Assembly: GCF_900142775.1 (NCBI RefSeq)
Contig: NZ_FRCC01000011.1
Coordinates: 26,380 to 90,379, forward strand
Direction of reading: 5' to 3'
Length of the DNA: 64,000 nt
DNA from: Flavobacterium flevense
Lineage (GTDB): Bacteria > Bacteroidota > Bacteroidia > Flavobacteriales > Flavobacteriaceae
Below the pieces are notes generated by a model. The model did not search any database. It saw only the letters and a list, made by a program, of their open reading frames with translations, and had not been told where the DNA came from. Position numbers and translations under genes: made by a program. Shown here one piece after another: positions 42,462-51,739 of the stretch. The number at the start of each line of letters is the position of its first letter. The stretch's first letter is position 1.

Positions 42462-45263
42462 TTGAAGACAAAATTTACACTGCTATTTTTATTTTTATTC
42501 TTTACCGTTTTCGCACAAGATTTACCTCCTATTGTAAAATATGTGCCGGCTGATTACGGAGCAGGAAATCAAAACTGGATGATTTCGCAAGATCAGAACC
42601 AGTTTGTTTTTTTTGCAAATAATGAAGGACTTTTAGAATTTAATGGTTCGTATTGGAAATTATATCCTTCGCCTAATGAAACCATTCTCCGGTCAGTAAA
42701 AGTAATTGGAGACCGAATTTATACGGGCAGTTATATGGAATTTGGTTTTTGGAAACGAAAACCAGATGGTTTGTTAGAATATAAGTCTTTAAGTAATTCC
42801 ATAAAATCTAAAATTTTAGACGATGAACAATTTTGGAATATCTTAAGTTATGATTATTGGGTTGTGTTTCAGTCTTTGAACCGGATTTATATTTATGATA
42901 CACAAAACAATAGTTTTAAAATTATTGCACCTGATACGGATGTTGTTAAAGCTTTTAAGACTAAAAATGCCATTTATTATCAAACCAATAATCAGGGATT
43001 ATTTGAGATTGAAGGCGGAAAGAGTAAGTTAATTTCTGCTCATCCCGAATTGAAGAAAAACAGGATTGTAAATGTTTTTGAAAAAGGAGAAGAACTTTTG
43101 ATTTTAACGCAACGTGCCGGTTTTTTCAGTCTTTTAGGTAAAGAAATAAAGAAATTTCCAACAGAGATTGATGTCGATTTTTTGGACGAAAGCGTGTATA
43201 GTTGTGAGTTATTATCAGATGGAGGTTTTGTTATAGGAACGGTTTCTAACGGAATTTTTATAATTACTAAAGACGGAAAAAAGAAATACCATATTTCTCA
43301 AAAGGAAGGCCTGAGTAACAATACTGCTTTGTCGCTCTTTGAGGATAAAGAAAAAAATCTCTGGATAGGTCTTGATAATGGGATTAATTGTATCAATCTC
43401 AATTCGCCTATACAAAGCTATGTGGATGATTCGGGAGTTTTAGGTACGGTTTATACCTCACAATTGTATAATGGAAAATTGTATGTAGGGACTAATCAGG
43501 GATTGTTTTATAAGGATTATCAAAGTAATGAAGAGTTTAAGTTTATTAGCGGTACTAAAGGACAGGTGTGGTCCTTGTATACTTATGACGGCACCTTGTT
43601 TTGCGGACATGATTTAGGGACTTTTGTGGTGAAAAATGCATCGGTAAAAAATATATTTTCTAAATCAGGAACCTGGAATTTTAGAAAAGTTCCCGGAAAT
43701 AAAAAGCTGTTACTGCAAGGAAATTATTATGGTATTTCGGTTTTGGAGAAAAAAAATGAGGAATGGGTTTTTCGAAATAAAATCAAAGGGTTTGATTATT
43801 CATCTAAATATTTTGAGATTACTAAAGGCTTTGAAATTTATGTGAGTCATGAGTACAAGGGCGTTTTTAGATTAGAAACAAATGCGAAACTTCAAAACAT
43901 AGATAAATATTTCGCTTATAAAAACCCTAAAAAAGGAAAAAATGCCAGTTTGATTCAGTTTAATAACAGCATTTATTATGCTAACAGAGAAGGGGTTTTT
44001 AAATTGAATAGTGCTACCAAAGAGTTTTACAAGGAACCTGTGCTGAGTTCTGTTTTTGAAAAAGACGAATATACTTCGGGTAAAATGATTGTGGATTATT
44101 CGAATAAAATCTGGTTGTTTTCTAAAAATTACATCAGTTATTATGCGTCTGATAAATTGGTTAATAACCTTAAAAGAAATAGTATTCCTATTCCTGCTTC
44201 TCTGACTAATTCTATGTTAGGGTATGAAAATATTACCCAATTATCTCCTTTTACTTATTTTTTTGGTACTACTGACGGTTATTATACCATGAATATTAAC
44301 GAACTGGCATTCGAAAATTATAAAGTTTCCATTTCAAATATCAGTAGCAACACCCTGAATGGTTCTGTGCAAACAAATCCTATTTTTGACAAAGGAGAAT
44401 TTCCGCATGATGAAAATAATATTACTTTTTCATACACTGTAGCGGAGTATAATAAATACATTAATGTGGAATATCAGTATATTTTAGAAGGTTTTCAGAA
44501 TCAATGGAGTGATTGGAATGTGAGACCTTCTGTTAATTTTAAGAATTTGCCATCCGGAGATTATGTTTTTAAAGTGAAAGCTAAACTGGCTAATTCCAAT
44601 CTGGAAAATACAGTTACTTATAGTTTTACCATTTTAAAACCGTGGTATGCGACTAATCTGGCTATTATTATTTATATCATTTTGGGATTTTTTGGCATTC
44701 AGTTACTTCATAAAGAATACAATAAATATTACCAACGCCAGAAAGAAAAACTAATTGAAGAAAACAATTTGTTATTAGAAATAAAAGAACTGGAAAATGA
44801 ACAACAGTTAATGCGATTGAAAAACGAACAGTTGTCTCAAAATGTAGATGAAATTAATAAAGAACTGGCTGCTTCGGCGATGAGTTTAAATAGTAAAAAT
44901 GAATTATTAGCGTTTATCCAGAAAGATTTAAAAAGCAATGAAGAAAGTGACAGTCGAAGCATTAAAACAGTCATTTCTACTATTAATAAAAATATTACCG
45001 GAAAAGATTCCTGGAGTGTTTTTCAGGAAGCTTTTAATAAAACCGATCAGGATTTCCTGAAAAAGATGAAAGAAGCACATCCTTCTTTAACAGCTAATGA
45101 TTTGCGTTTATGTGCGTATTTAAGAGTCAATTTATCTTCTAAAGAAATAGCTCCATTATTAAATATTTCTGTACGAAGTGTGGAGATAAAAAGATACCGT
45201 TTACGTAAAAAAATGAATTTACCACATGAAAAAGGGCTGGTCGAGTACATCTTGACTGTATAG
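42462..45263 (+). CDS. One-protein membrane regulator: propeller sensor, Y_Y_Y domain, LuxR-type HTH (TTG start)
   Basis: The 933-residue protein has a signal peptide (1-19, ending FAQ), a beta-propeller sensor (about 25-620, with Reg_prop-like NNTALSLFEDKEKNLWIGLD), a Y_Y_Y domain (about 645-725), one membrane helix (about 733-752) and a coiled coil (about 760-830). A C-terminal LuxR-type helix-turn-helix lies at about 865-925 (SSKEIAPLLNISVRSVEIKR). No kinase or receiver domain is present, so ligand binding outside would directly control DNA binding inside. It sits just upstream of susC and is the likely activator of this locus. TTG is the start that gives the signal peptide. Confidence 0.87.
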   Translation: MKTKFTLLFLFLFFTVFAQDLPPIVKYVPADYGAGNQNWMISQDQNQFVFFANNEGLLEFNGSYWKLYPSPNETILRSVKVIGDRIYTGSYMEFGFWKRKPDGLLEYKSLSNSIKSKILDDEQFWNILSYDYWVVFQSLNRIYIYDTQNNSFKIIAPDTDVVKAFKTKNAIYYQTNNQGLFEIEGGKSKLISAHPELKKNRIVNVFEKGEELLILTQRAGFFSLLGKEIKKFPTEIDVDFLDESVYSCELLSDGGFVIGTVSNGIFIITKDGKKKYHISQKEGLSNNTALSLFEDKEKNLWIGLDNGINCINLNSPIQSYVDDSGVLGTVYTSQLYNGKLYVGTNQGLFYKDYQSNEEFKFISGTKGQVWSLYTYDGTLFCGHDLGTFVVKNASVKNIFSKSGTWNFRKVPGNKKLLLQGNYYGISVLEKKNEEWVFRNKIKGFDYSSKYFEITKGFEIYVSHEYKGVFRLETNAKLQNIDKYFAYKNPKKGKNASLIQFNNSIYYANREGVFKLNSATKEFYKEPVLSSVFEKDEYTSGKMIVDYSNKIWLFSKNYISYYASDKLVNNLKRNSIPIPASLTNSMLGYENITQLSPFTYFFGTTDGYYTMNINELAFENYKVSISNISSNTLNGSVQTNPIFDKGEFPHDENNITFSYTVAEYNKYINVEYQYILEGFQNQWSDWNVRPSVNFKNLPSGDYVFKVKAKLANSNLENTVTYSFTILKPWYATNLAIIIYIILGFFGIQLLHKEYNKYYQRQKEKLIEENNLLLEIKELENEQQLMRLKNEQLSQNVDEINKELAASAMSLNSKNELLAFIQKDLKSNEESDSRSIKTVISTINKNITGKDSWSVFQEAFNKTDQDFLKKMKEAHPSLTANDLRLCAYLRVNLSSKEIAPLLNISVRSVEIKRYRLRKKMNLPHEKGLVEYILTV

Positions 45264-45297
45264 CTAGTCCTTACAAAGACACAATAAACTATACATC

Positions 45298-45331
45298 ACC
45301 ACAACATTTGTAAAATATTGTGGTTTTTTTA
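45298..45331 (+). terminator. Terminator after the propeller regulator gene
   Basis: ACCACAACATTT pairs with AAATATTGTGGT (one mismatch) and is followed by seven T. It separates the regulator from the susC operon. Confidence 0.8.
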
Positions 45332-45442
45332 TGTTTTTTAACTTGAATTTAAGATTTGGTAAATTCAGGTGTTTTAAGGTTTTTATTGAAATATTGATAA
45401 ATAAAAACGTTTTTATTTTTTATGTATGTTTTTTGTAGGGGT

Positions 45443-45450
45443 TATTTTTG
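45443..45450 (+). promoter_or_regulatory. Possible -7 box (TATTTTTG) for the susC operon
   Basis: Exact TAnnTTTG match, 57 bases before the ATG at 45507. The intervening leader (TTTAGGTACTAATTTTATAATTC is split by no stem) is AT-rich. Regulator half-sites are not evident by eye. Confidence 0.5.
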
Positions 45451-45506
45451 ATTTATTAGCGTTTTTAGGTACTAATTTTATAATTCACAATAAAAACACA
45501 AACTAT

Positions 45507-48500
45507 ATGAAATCAAATTATCTATTAATTGTTTTTCTAATGTTTTCTACTTTGGTTTTTTCTCAAAGTTATGACATAGGCGGAACTGTAAAAGAAAAAA
45601 AATCTGGTTTATCAATACCAGGGGTTAATATTCAAATTAAGAATAGCACTAGAGGTACCACTACCGATTTTGATGGAAAGTTTACTATTAAGGGAATTTC
45701 ATCAGGATCAGTTGTTGTTTTTACTTTTATAGGTTATAAAACTTTTGAATATACAGTAACGGGAACTGATACTAATATGAGTATTGCTTTATCAGAAGAT
45801 GAGAAAATGCTGGATGAAGTAGTTGTAATTGGTTATGGAAGCCAAAAAAGGAAAGAAGTTACCGGAGCAGTTTCTACTGTGGATAGTAAAACGCTGGAAG
45901 TATTAAAGCCTGTAAGAATAGAACAAGCTTTACAAGGAACTGTTTCAGGGGTTAACGTAACTACACAATCCGGATCTCCAGGAGCAGCATTGGATATCAG
46001 AATTCGTGGTATTGCTACTAATGGTGATGCCAAACCATTAACTATAATAGATGGATATATTGGAGAATTGGGGCTATTGAATCCTAATGATATCGAAACC
46101 ATAACTGTTTTAAAAGACGCTCAGGCTGCTATTTATGGTTCTGCTGCTGCAAATGGTGTAATCTTGGTAACCACTAAAATGGGTAAAAAGAATTCTAAAG
46201 GTAAAATAGTATATAATACTTATGCTGGTTTCCAGGAAACTTCACGCACTTTACCAATATTAAATGCTACGGAATATGCTTTGTTGCTTAATGAAAGATA
46301 TGCCAATAGTGGAAACACAATACCATATACAAATGTGAGCGGATTTGGTAAAGGAACGAATTGGCAAGATAAAGTACTAAATAAAGGCGTTCCTATTATT
46401 AATCATGATTTAACTTTTTCAGGTGGATCAGATAAGATTACGTATTCTGTAAGTGGTTCGCACTTAGATCAGGAAGGAATTGTAGGCGAATCAAAATCTG
46501 GATTTTTGAGAAATACAGCAAGAGTTTCTCTGGGGGCAGATGTTACTGAAAAGCTAAAGTTAAAAACAAATGTTATTTACACTTATTTTAATAGAAGAAC
46601 TTTGCCAGAGAACAGTAATGCTTCCGTATTATTAAATGCTGTTAACGCACCATCTAATCTTAATCCTTACGATACATCAGGTAATTTTACAGTATTTCCG
46701 GGTGGGTCATTAGGAAATGAAATGATCAATCCTTTGGCTCAAATTGCTAATAGTTATAATGATTATAACTTTAAACAAATAAATGGAAATTTTGGATTGG
46801 ATTATAAAATTACTTCCGCTTTTGTGTTAAGCAGTAGCATTGGATTTAAGACAGCAAATAGTGAGTCTAAGAGCTTTTCTCCAATATTAGATTACGGTAG
46901 TGGTAAGGTGTTCAATACCACACGTAGTTCCGTTTCTCAAAATGCGGTTAACGATAATAATTATTCTTTTGATTTATTTGCTACTTATACTAAAACCATA
47001 GCGGAAAACCACAAATTGGTTGGTGTAGTTGGTAATACTATTTATAAAGAATATGGTAACGGTTTGTTTGCAACAGGGTACGATGTGCCTAATAATTCCT
47101 GGGATTTTGCAGATATTAGCCTGGCTAACGGAGCTCCTCCTGAGGGAACAGTGCCTGTAAGCTCTTATGTATATGATGAAAGAAGATTATCTTATTTTGG
47201 AAGATTACAATACGATTATAAAGGGAAATATCTTTTGTCAGCCATGTTACGACGAGATGCTTCAACCAAATTTGGTCCCGGAAATAAAGTAGGTTATTTT
47301 CCTTCGGTAACGGCTGGTTGGGTAATTTCTGACGAAGGTTTTTATGGTGAATCATCTATTGTGAATTTCTTAAAATTGAGAGGGAGTTATGGTATAGTAG
47401 GAAATGATGCTATTCCTAATAATGGCTACATTTCTCAGCTTACGGGTGAAGGGACTTATGTTTTTGATGGTACTTTAATAAATGGTCGCGCTAGTGGTCA
47501 AATTCCGAATCCGAATCTTAAATGGGAAGAAGCTAAGAAATTTGATGTTGGAGTAGATATGAATTTATTTGACAATAAAATAAATATAGTTGTTGATTAT
47601 TTTATTGATACCAGAGCTGATTTACTAATTCCAGGTATTCCGGTTTCAGGGATATCAGGAGGGCAAGCACCCGGAGCTTCAAACCCTACGATTAATGCAG
47701 GAACAGTTAGAAATGAAGGTATTGAATTCGCTGTAAATTATAGCAAAAGCTTTTCAGATGATTTTAATATGAGTTTGGGTTACAATGTTACTATGCTACG
47801 CAACAACGTAACTTATATGGGAACACCATTTATTGCAGGTGGCTCTTTTGGAATAGGTCAACAAGCGCCTTCAAGAATGCAGGTAGGTCATTCCATAGGC
47901 TATTTTTATGGTTTGAAAACAAATGGTGTTTTTCAAAATCAACAAGAAGTTAATGATGCCCCTTCTCAGGTTGAGCTTGGTGTAGCGGCATCTCCAGGAG
48001 ATATTAGATATGTTGATGTCAATGGAGATGGTAAAATCAGTTTTGATGACCGAACAGATATTGGAGATCCAATCCCTACAGCAACAATGGGTTTCAATAT
48101 GCAGTTTAATTACAAAGCACTTGATTTTTCGATGCACACTTTTGCTTCTTTAGGCAATAATATGGTTCGTAATTACGAGAGTGTTGCACCGGATGCTAAT
48201 CGTTTAAATTATGTTTTAGGCAGATGGACCGGGGAAGGAACTAGTAATAGCATTCCCAGAGTTACGACAGCAGCTACAACTAATAATTTGTTTTCTGATT
48301 ATTTTGTTGAAGATGCGTCCTATATAAGAATCCAAAATATCCAACTGGGATACTCTTTAAATCCAAATATGATAGAAAAAGTTGGACTAAGTAAGTTACG
48401 CCTGTATGCTGGGGTGAATAACCTTTACACTTTTACAAAATACAAAGGATTTGACCCGGGTGCTTCTAATGGTGCTCCTATAGGAGGTGGGATCGATTAT

Positions 48501-48554
48501 GGTTTCTATCCTATTCCAAGAACGTATATGTTAGGTTTAAACATTAATTTTTAA
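45507..48554 (+). CDS. SusC/RagA-family TonB-dependent outer-membrane transporter
   Basis: The 1015-residue protein imports large oligosaccharides with its SusD partner. It has a signal peptide (1-20), a CarboxypepD_reg-like domain (about 25-105, with GLSIPGVNIQIKNSTRGTTT in its middle), a plug with the SusC hallmark LDEVVVIGYGSQKRK, and a 22-strand beta-barrel ending in the outer-membrane insertion signal MLGLNINF. The ATG at 45507 is chosen for the signal peptide. The susD gene follows after 11 bases. In the context of two GH16 and one GH3 enzymes the cargo should be beta-1,3-glucan (laminarin) oligosaccharides. Confidence 0.95.
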   Translation: MKSNYLLIVFLMFSTLVFSQSYDIGGTVKEKKSGLSIPGVNIQIKNSTRGTTTDFDGKFTIKGISSGSVVVFTFIGYKTFEYTVTGTDTNMSIALSEDEKMLDEVVVIGYGSQKRKEVTGAVSTVDSKTLEVLKPVRIEQALQGTVSGVNVTTQSGSPGAALDIRIRGIATNGDAKPLTIIDGYIGELGLLNPNDIETITVLKDAQAAIYGSAAANGVILVTTKMGKKNSKGKIVYNTYAGFQETSRTLPILNATEYALLLNERYANSGNTIPYTNVSGFGKGTNWQDKVLNKGVPIINHDLTFSGGSDKITYSVSGSHLDQEGIVGESKSGFLRNTARVSLGADVTEKLKLKTNVIYTYFNRRTLPENSNASVLLNAVNAPSNLNPYDTSGNFTVFPGGSLGNEMINPLAQIANSYNDYNFKQINGNFGLDYKITSAFVLSSSIGFKTANSESKSFSPILDYGSGKVFNTTRSSVSQNAVNDNNYSFDLFATYTKTIAENHKLVGVVGNTIYKEYGNGLFATGYDVPNNSWDFADISLANGAPPEGTVPVSSYVYDERRLSYFGRLQYDYKGKYLLSAMLRRDASTKFGPGNKVGYFPSVTAGWVISDEGFYGESSIVNFLKLRGSYGIVGNDAIPNNGYISQLTGEGTYVFDGTLINGRASGQIPNPNLKWEEAKKFDVGVDMNLFDNKINIVVDYFIDTRADLLIPGIPVSGISGGQAPGASNPTINAGTVRNEGIEFAVNYSKSFSDDFNMSLGYNVTMLRNNVTYMGTPFIAGGSFGIGQQAPSRMQVGHSIGYFYGLKTNGVFQNQQEVNDAPSQVELGVAASPGDIRYVDVNGDGKISFDDRTDIGDPIPTATMGFNMQFNYKALDFSMHTFASLGNNMVRNYESVAPDANRLNYVLGRWTGEGTSNSIPRVTTAATTNNLFSDYFVEDASYIRIQNIQLGYSLNPNMIEKVGLSKLRLYAGVNNLYTFTKYKGFDPGASNGAPIGGGIDYGFYPIPRTYMLGLNINF

Positions 48555-48565
48555 TTCATATTAAA

Positions 48566-50098
48566 ATGAAAAAGTATCTATTTATCACCATAATGACGAT
48601 AACTGTTTTTGCTACAATGACTAGCTCTTGTAGTGATGATTTTGTGAGTCGTCCTGTTCAATATTCTATTGATTCAGAGAATTATTTTAATTCTGAATCC
48701 GATTATGAAAATGCTGTAATTGCAGCCTATGATTTACTACAGTCCACTTTTATTAATGTTTTAATGGGAGAAATCGCTTCTGATAACACATTTGCAGGAG
48801 GAAACAGCCCTACAGACGTTATAGGTTACCAACAAATTGATCAAATGATTCATGGTCCTGTAAATGAAAATTTAAAACAACTATGGGATTGGATGTTTGC
48901 AGGAGTTCAAAGAGCTAATTATATCCTTGAATTCAAAGATAAAACGGATTTTGATGGAAAAAATAAAGTTATTGCAGAAGCCCGTTTTTTAAGAGCTTAC
49001 TATCAATTTGAGTTGGTAAAATGGTTTGGAGGTATCCCAATGAAAGGAGACGCACGTTTTTCCCCTGGTGATGAGACTTCCATACCACGCTCATCAGTTT
49101 CAGAGGTGTATACTTCTATTCAAAATGATTTAATTTATGCCTCAGAAAATTTACCTGCAACTCCTGCACAACAGGGCAGAGCAACAAGTGGTGCAGCTTT
49201 AGCATTACTTGGAAAAGCATACTTATATGATAAAAAATACGATTTAGCGGCCGAGACTTTTGGAAAATTAATTGCTACTGGTAAATACCATTTAGTTAAA
49301 ACTGCTGATTTGACAACCCAACAAATAAATGCTGGTTTGACTCCTTTTGGAAGTATTTTCGAAGAATCAGGGGAAAACGGACCTGAATCTGTTTTTGAAA
49401 TTCAGTACACTGATGTTGAAGGTGCGAGTTATGGACAATTACAATATAGCGAAGGGAATGTTGCAGTAGGTTTTGCAGGTCCTTTTGGATACGTTGGTCC
49501 TGTATTTGCTGATGGAAACAACTTCAATTTACCTACTCCAAAACTCGTTAGTGCTTTTGAAGCAGGCGATTTAAGAAAAGAGGTAACTATTTTAGATATG
49601 GTAGCATGGATAGCACAAAATCCAGGTACAAGCTACACTAAACAAAATCAAGATACAGGATATTTTAATAGAAAATACATACCCAGAAAAAGAAGAACAG
49701 AAGCAGCTGGGGATGTTAAATTAACAAGTCCAAATAATTACAGAGCCATTCGCTATGCTGATGTACTATTAATGGCAGCAGAAGCATACAATAAAAGTAC
49801 AGCACCAAATGATGGCCTTGCTCGAAATTATCTGAATGAAGTAAGACGTCGTGCTTTTGGGGATAACAACCATGATATTACTGCATCTGGAGCAGCCTTA
49901 GCTGATTTTATTCAGGCAGAAAGAAGAGTAGAATTAGCAGGAGAGGGACACCGTTTCTTTGATTTGGTTCGTACAGGAAAAGCAGCTCAGGAAATTCCGG
50001 GATTTACGGCTAATAAGAATGAATTATTTCCTATTCCAATTGAAGAGATTCAATTTGCAGCAGGAAACTGGCAACAAAATCCTAACTATAATAATTAG
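48566..50098 (+). CDS. SusD/RagB-family glycan-binding lipoprotein
   Basis: This 510-residue surface lipoprotein forms the lid over the SusC channel. The lipoprotein signal ends in TSSC (Cys22) and continues SDDF, an acidic export signal. The TPR-rich helical body has ARFLRAYYQFELVKWFGGIP near residues 133-152, ASGAAL-type repeats, and the conserved C-terminal blocks LNEVRRRAF, AERRVELAGEGHRFFDLVRTG and NELFPIPIEEI. Two bases of spacing leave the next gene tightly coupled. Ligand-contact aromatics cannot be assigned from sequence alone. Confidence 0.95.
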   Translation: MKKYLFITIMTITVFATMTSSCSDDFVSRPVQYSIDSENYFNSESDYENAVIAAYDLLQSTFINVLMGEIASDNTFAGGNSPTDVIGYQQIDQMIHGPVNENLKQLWDWMFAGVQRANYILEFKDKTDFDGKNKVIAEARFLRAYYQFELVKWFGGIPMKGDARFSPGDETSIPRSSVSEVYTSIQNDLIYASENLPATPAQQGRATSGAALALLGKAYLYDKKYDLAAETFGKLIATGKYHLVKTADLTTQQINAGLTPFGSIFEESGENGPESVFEIQYTDVEGASYGQLQYSEGNVAVGFAGPFGYVGPVFADGNNFNLPTPKLVSAFEAGDLRKEVTILDMVAWIAQNPGTSYTKQNQDTGYFNRKYIPRKRRTEAAGDVKLTSPNNYRAIRYADVLLMAAEAYNKSTAPNDGLARNYLNEVRRRAFGDNNHDITASGAALADFIQAERRVELAGEGHRFFDLVRTGKAAQEIPGFTANKNELFPIPIEEIQFAAGNWQQNPNYNN

Positions 50099-50102
50099 TA
50101 CA

Positions 50103-51728
50103 ATGAAAAAGATAAAATATATAACAAGTCTTGTTGTAGCAGCTATAATTTTTAGCTGTTCAACCGAGAATGAGCTGATTGATTTGGATACACTGGGTGC
50201 TCCAACTAATATTTCAGCATTAACTACTGTTACGCAGGATAATACAGGAAAAGTGACTTTCTTGCCTAAAGGAGAGGGAGTTACTGAATTCGAAATTTAT
50301 TTTGGTGATGCAACCACAACACCTGCTTATGTAAATCCGGGTGCTACGGTAGATCATATTTACAAAGAAGGGACTTATAATGCGAGAATTATTGGAACAA
50401 CTTTAAATGGTAAAAAAACAGAAGTTATTCAGGAAGTTGTTGTTTCTTTCAAAGCTCCGCAAAATTTAGTGGTTACTATCGAAAATGATTTGCAGGTTTC
50501 TAAAAAAGTAAATGTTACAGCAACAGCTGATTATGCTTTGTTTTATGATGTTTATTTTGGTGAAGCAGGAAAACCCGATCCAGTATCAGCTAATAATGGC
50601 GAATCTATCTCTTATACCTATCAAAACGCAGGTGTTTATACCATAAGAGTAGTATCTAAAAGTGCAGCGATTCAAACTACTGAGTTCTCACAAGAATTTA
50701 CAGTAACGGTTGTGAATAAGCCTTTTGCTTCTGCTCCAACACCGCCTAATCGTCAAGCAGCTGATGTAATTTCTATTTATGGTTCGAAATATACAAATGT
50801 TGCCGGAACTAACTATTTTCCGGATTGGGGACAAGGAGGTCAGGGAAGCAGCTGGACTGAGTTTGATTTGAATGGAGATAAAATGCTTAATTATATCAAA
50901 TTGAGTTATCAGGGAATTGCATTGGCTGACGGAACGACTATTGATGTTTCCGGAATGGAATTCATTCACATGGACGTATGGACTGCTGATTTGCAAAAAA
51001 TAGAAACTTCTTTAATCAGTAAAACAAATGGTGAAAAACCGGTTGTAAGGGATTTAACAGCAAACCAATGGACAAGTATTGATATTCCAATCTCGGCTTT
51101 TACGAGTCAGGGATTAACAGTAGCCGATATTTTCCAATTGAAATTGGTAGGTACACCTTGGGCTGGGGGCAGTGTTTTTATCGATAATATTTATTTCTAT
51201 AAAACGCCTTCGGCATTAATTGAAATGCCTATTGATTTTGAATCTACCACACTTACTTATCCATGGGCAGGTTTTGGAGCAGCTGATTTTGGAGGTATTC
51301 CGGCAGCTGTGATTGATAATCCTGATAAATCGGGTATTAATCTATCTAATAAAGTGGTGAAAATTGAGAAACCATCAGGTGCACAGGTTTGGGCTGGAGC
51401 AAGTTTGAATTTAGATGCTAAAGTTGATTTTACTAAAGGAACTAAGGTGAAAGTGAATGTTTGGTCACCAAAAGTTGGAGCCAAAATATTATTAAAAATG
51501 GAAGTTTCAACTTCACCAAAAGATGGTAATGGCAATCCAACGGTTTTTATTGAAGTGGAAGCTACCACTACTGTGGCTAATTCATGGCAGGTACTCACGT
51601 TTGATTTGACAAGTTCTGCTGCTTTTAATACTGCTAATGCGTATGATAGAGTCATTTTATTCCCTGATTTTGGTGTAAATGGAACAGGAACGGCCTATTA
51701 TTTTGATGATATCAAACAATCTAACTAA
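50103..51728 (+). CDS. Surface glycan-binding lipoprotein with PKD-like domains
   Basis: The 541-residue protein has a lipoprotein signal (IIFSC, Cys19) followed by STENE. Two PKD/immunoglobulin-like repeats follow (about 30-135 and 138-225, each ending in a Y-x-V/A-R-V/I pattern). Two C-terminal beta-sandwich modules (about 235-395 and 400-541) look carbohydrate-binding, each ending in FIDNIYFYK or YYFDDIKQ. Position after susD and no catalytic signature mark it as a SusE-like surface binding protein. The ATG at 50103, four bases after the susD stop, is chosen for the signal. Confidence 0.82.
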   Translation: MKKIKYITSLVVAAIIFSCSTENELIDLDTLGAPTNISALTTVTQDNTGKVTFLPKGEGVTEFEIYFGDATTTPAYVNPGATVDHIYKEGTYNARIIGTTLNGKKTEVIQEVVVSFKAPQNLVVTIENDLQVSKKVNVTATADYALFYDVYFGEAGKPDPVSANNGESISYTYQNAGVYTIRVVSKSAAIQTTEFSQEFTVTVVNKPFASAPTPPNRQAADVISIYGSKYTNVAGTNYFPDWGQGGQGSSWTEFDLNGDKMLNYIKLSYQGIALADGTTIDVSGMEFIHMDVWTADLQKIETSLISKTNGEKPVVRDLTANQWTSIDIPISAFTSQGLTVADIFQLKLVGTPWAGGSVFIDNIYFYKTPSALIEMPIDFESTTLTYPWAGFGAADFGGIPAAVIDNPDKSGINLSNKVVKIEKPSGAQVWAGASLNLDAKVDFTKGTKVKVNVWSPKVGAKILLKMEVSTSPKDGNGNPTVFIEVEATTTVANSWQVLTFDLTSSAAFNTANAYDRVILFPDFGVNGTGTAYYFDDIKQSN

Positions 51729-51739
51729 AAACTAAAAAA

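Noticed and set aside
47125..48137. Minus-strand frames inside the SusC-like gene
   Set aside because: No family resemblance and fully overlapped by a well-supported gene.
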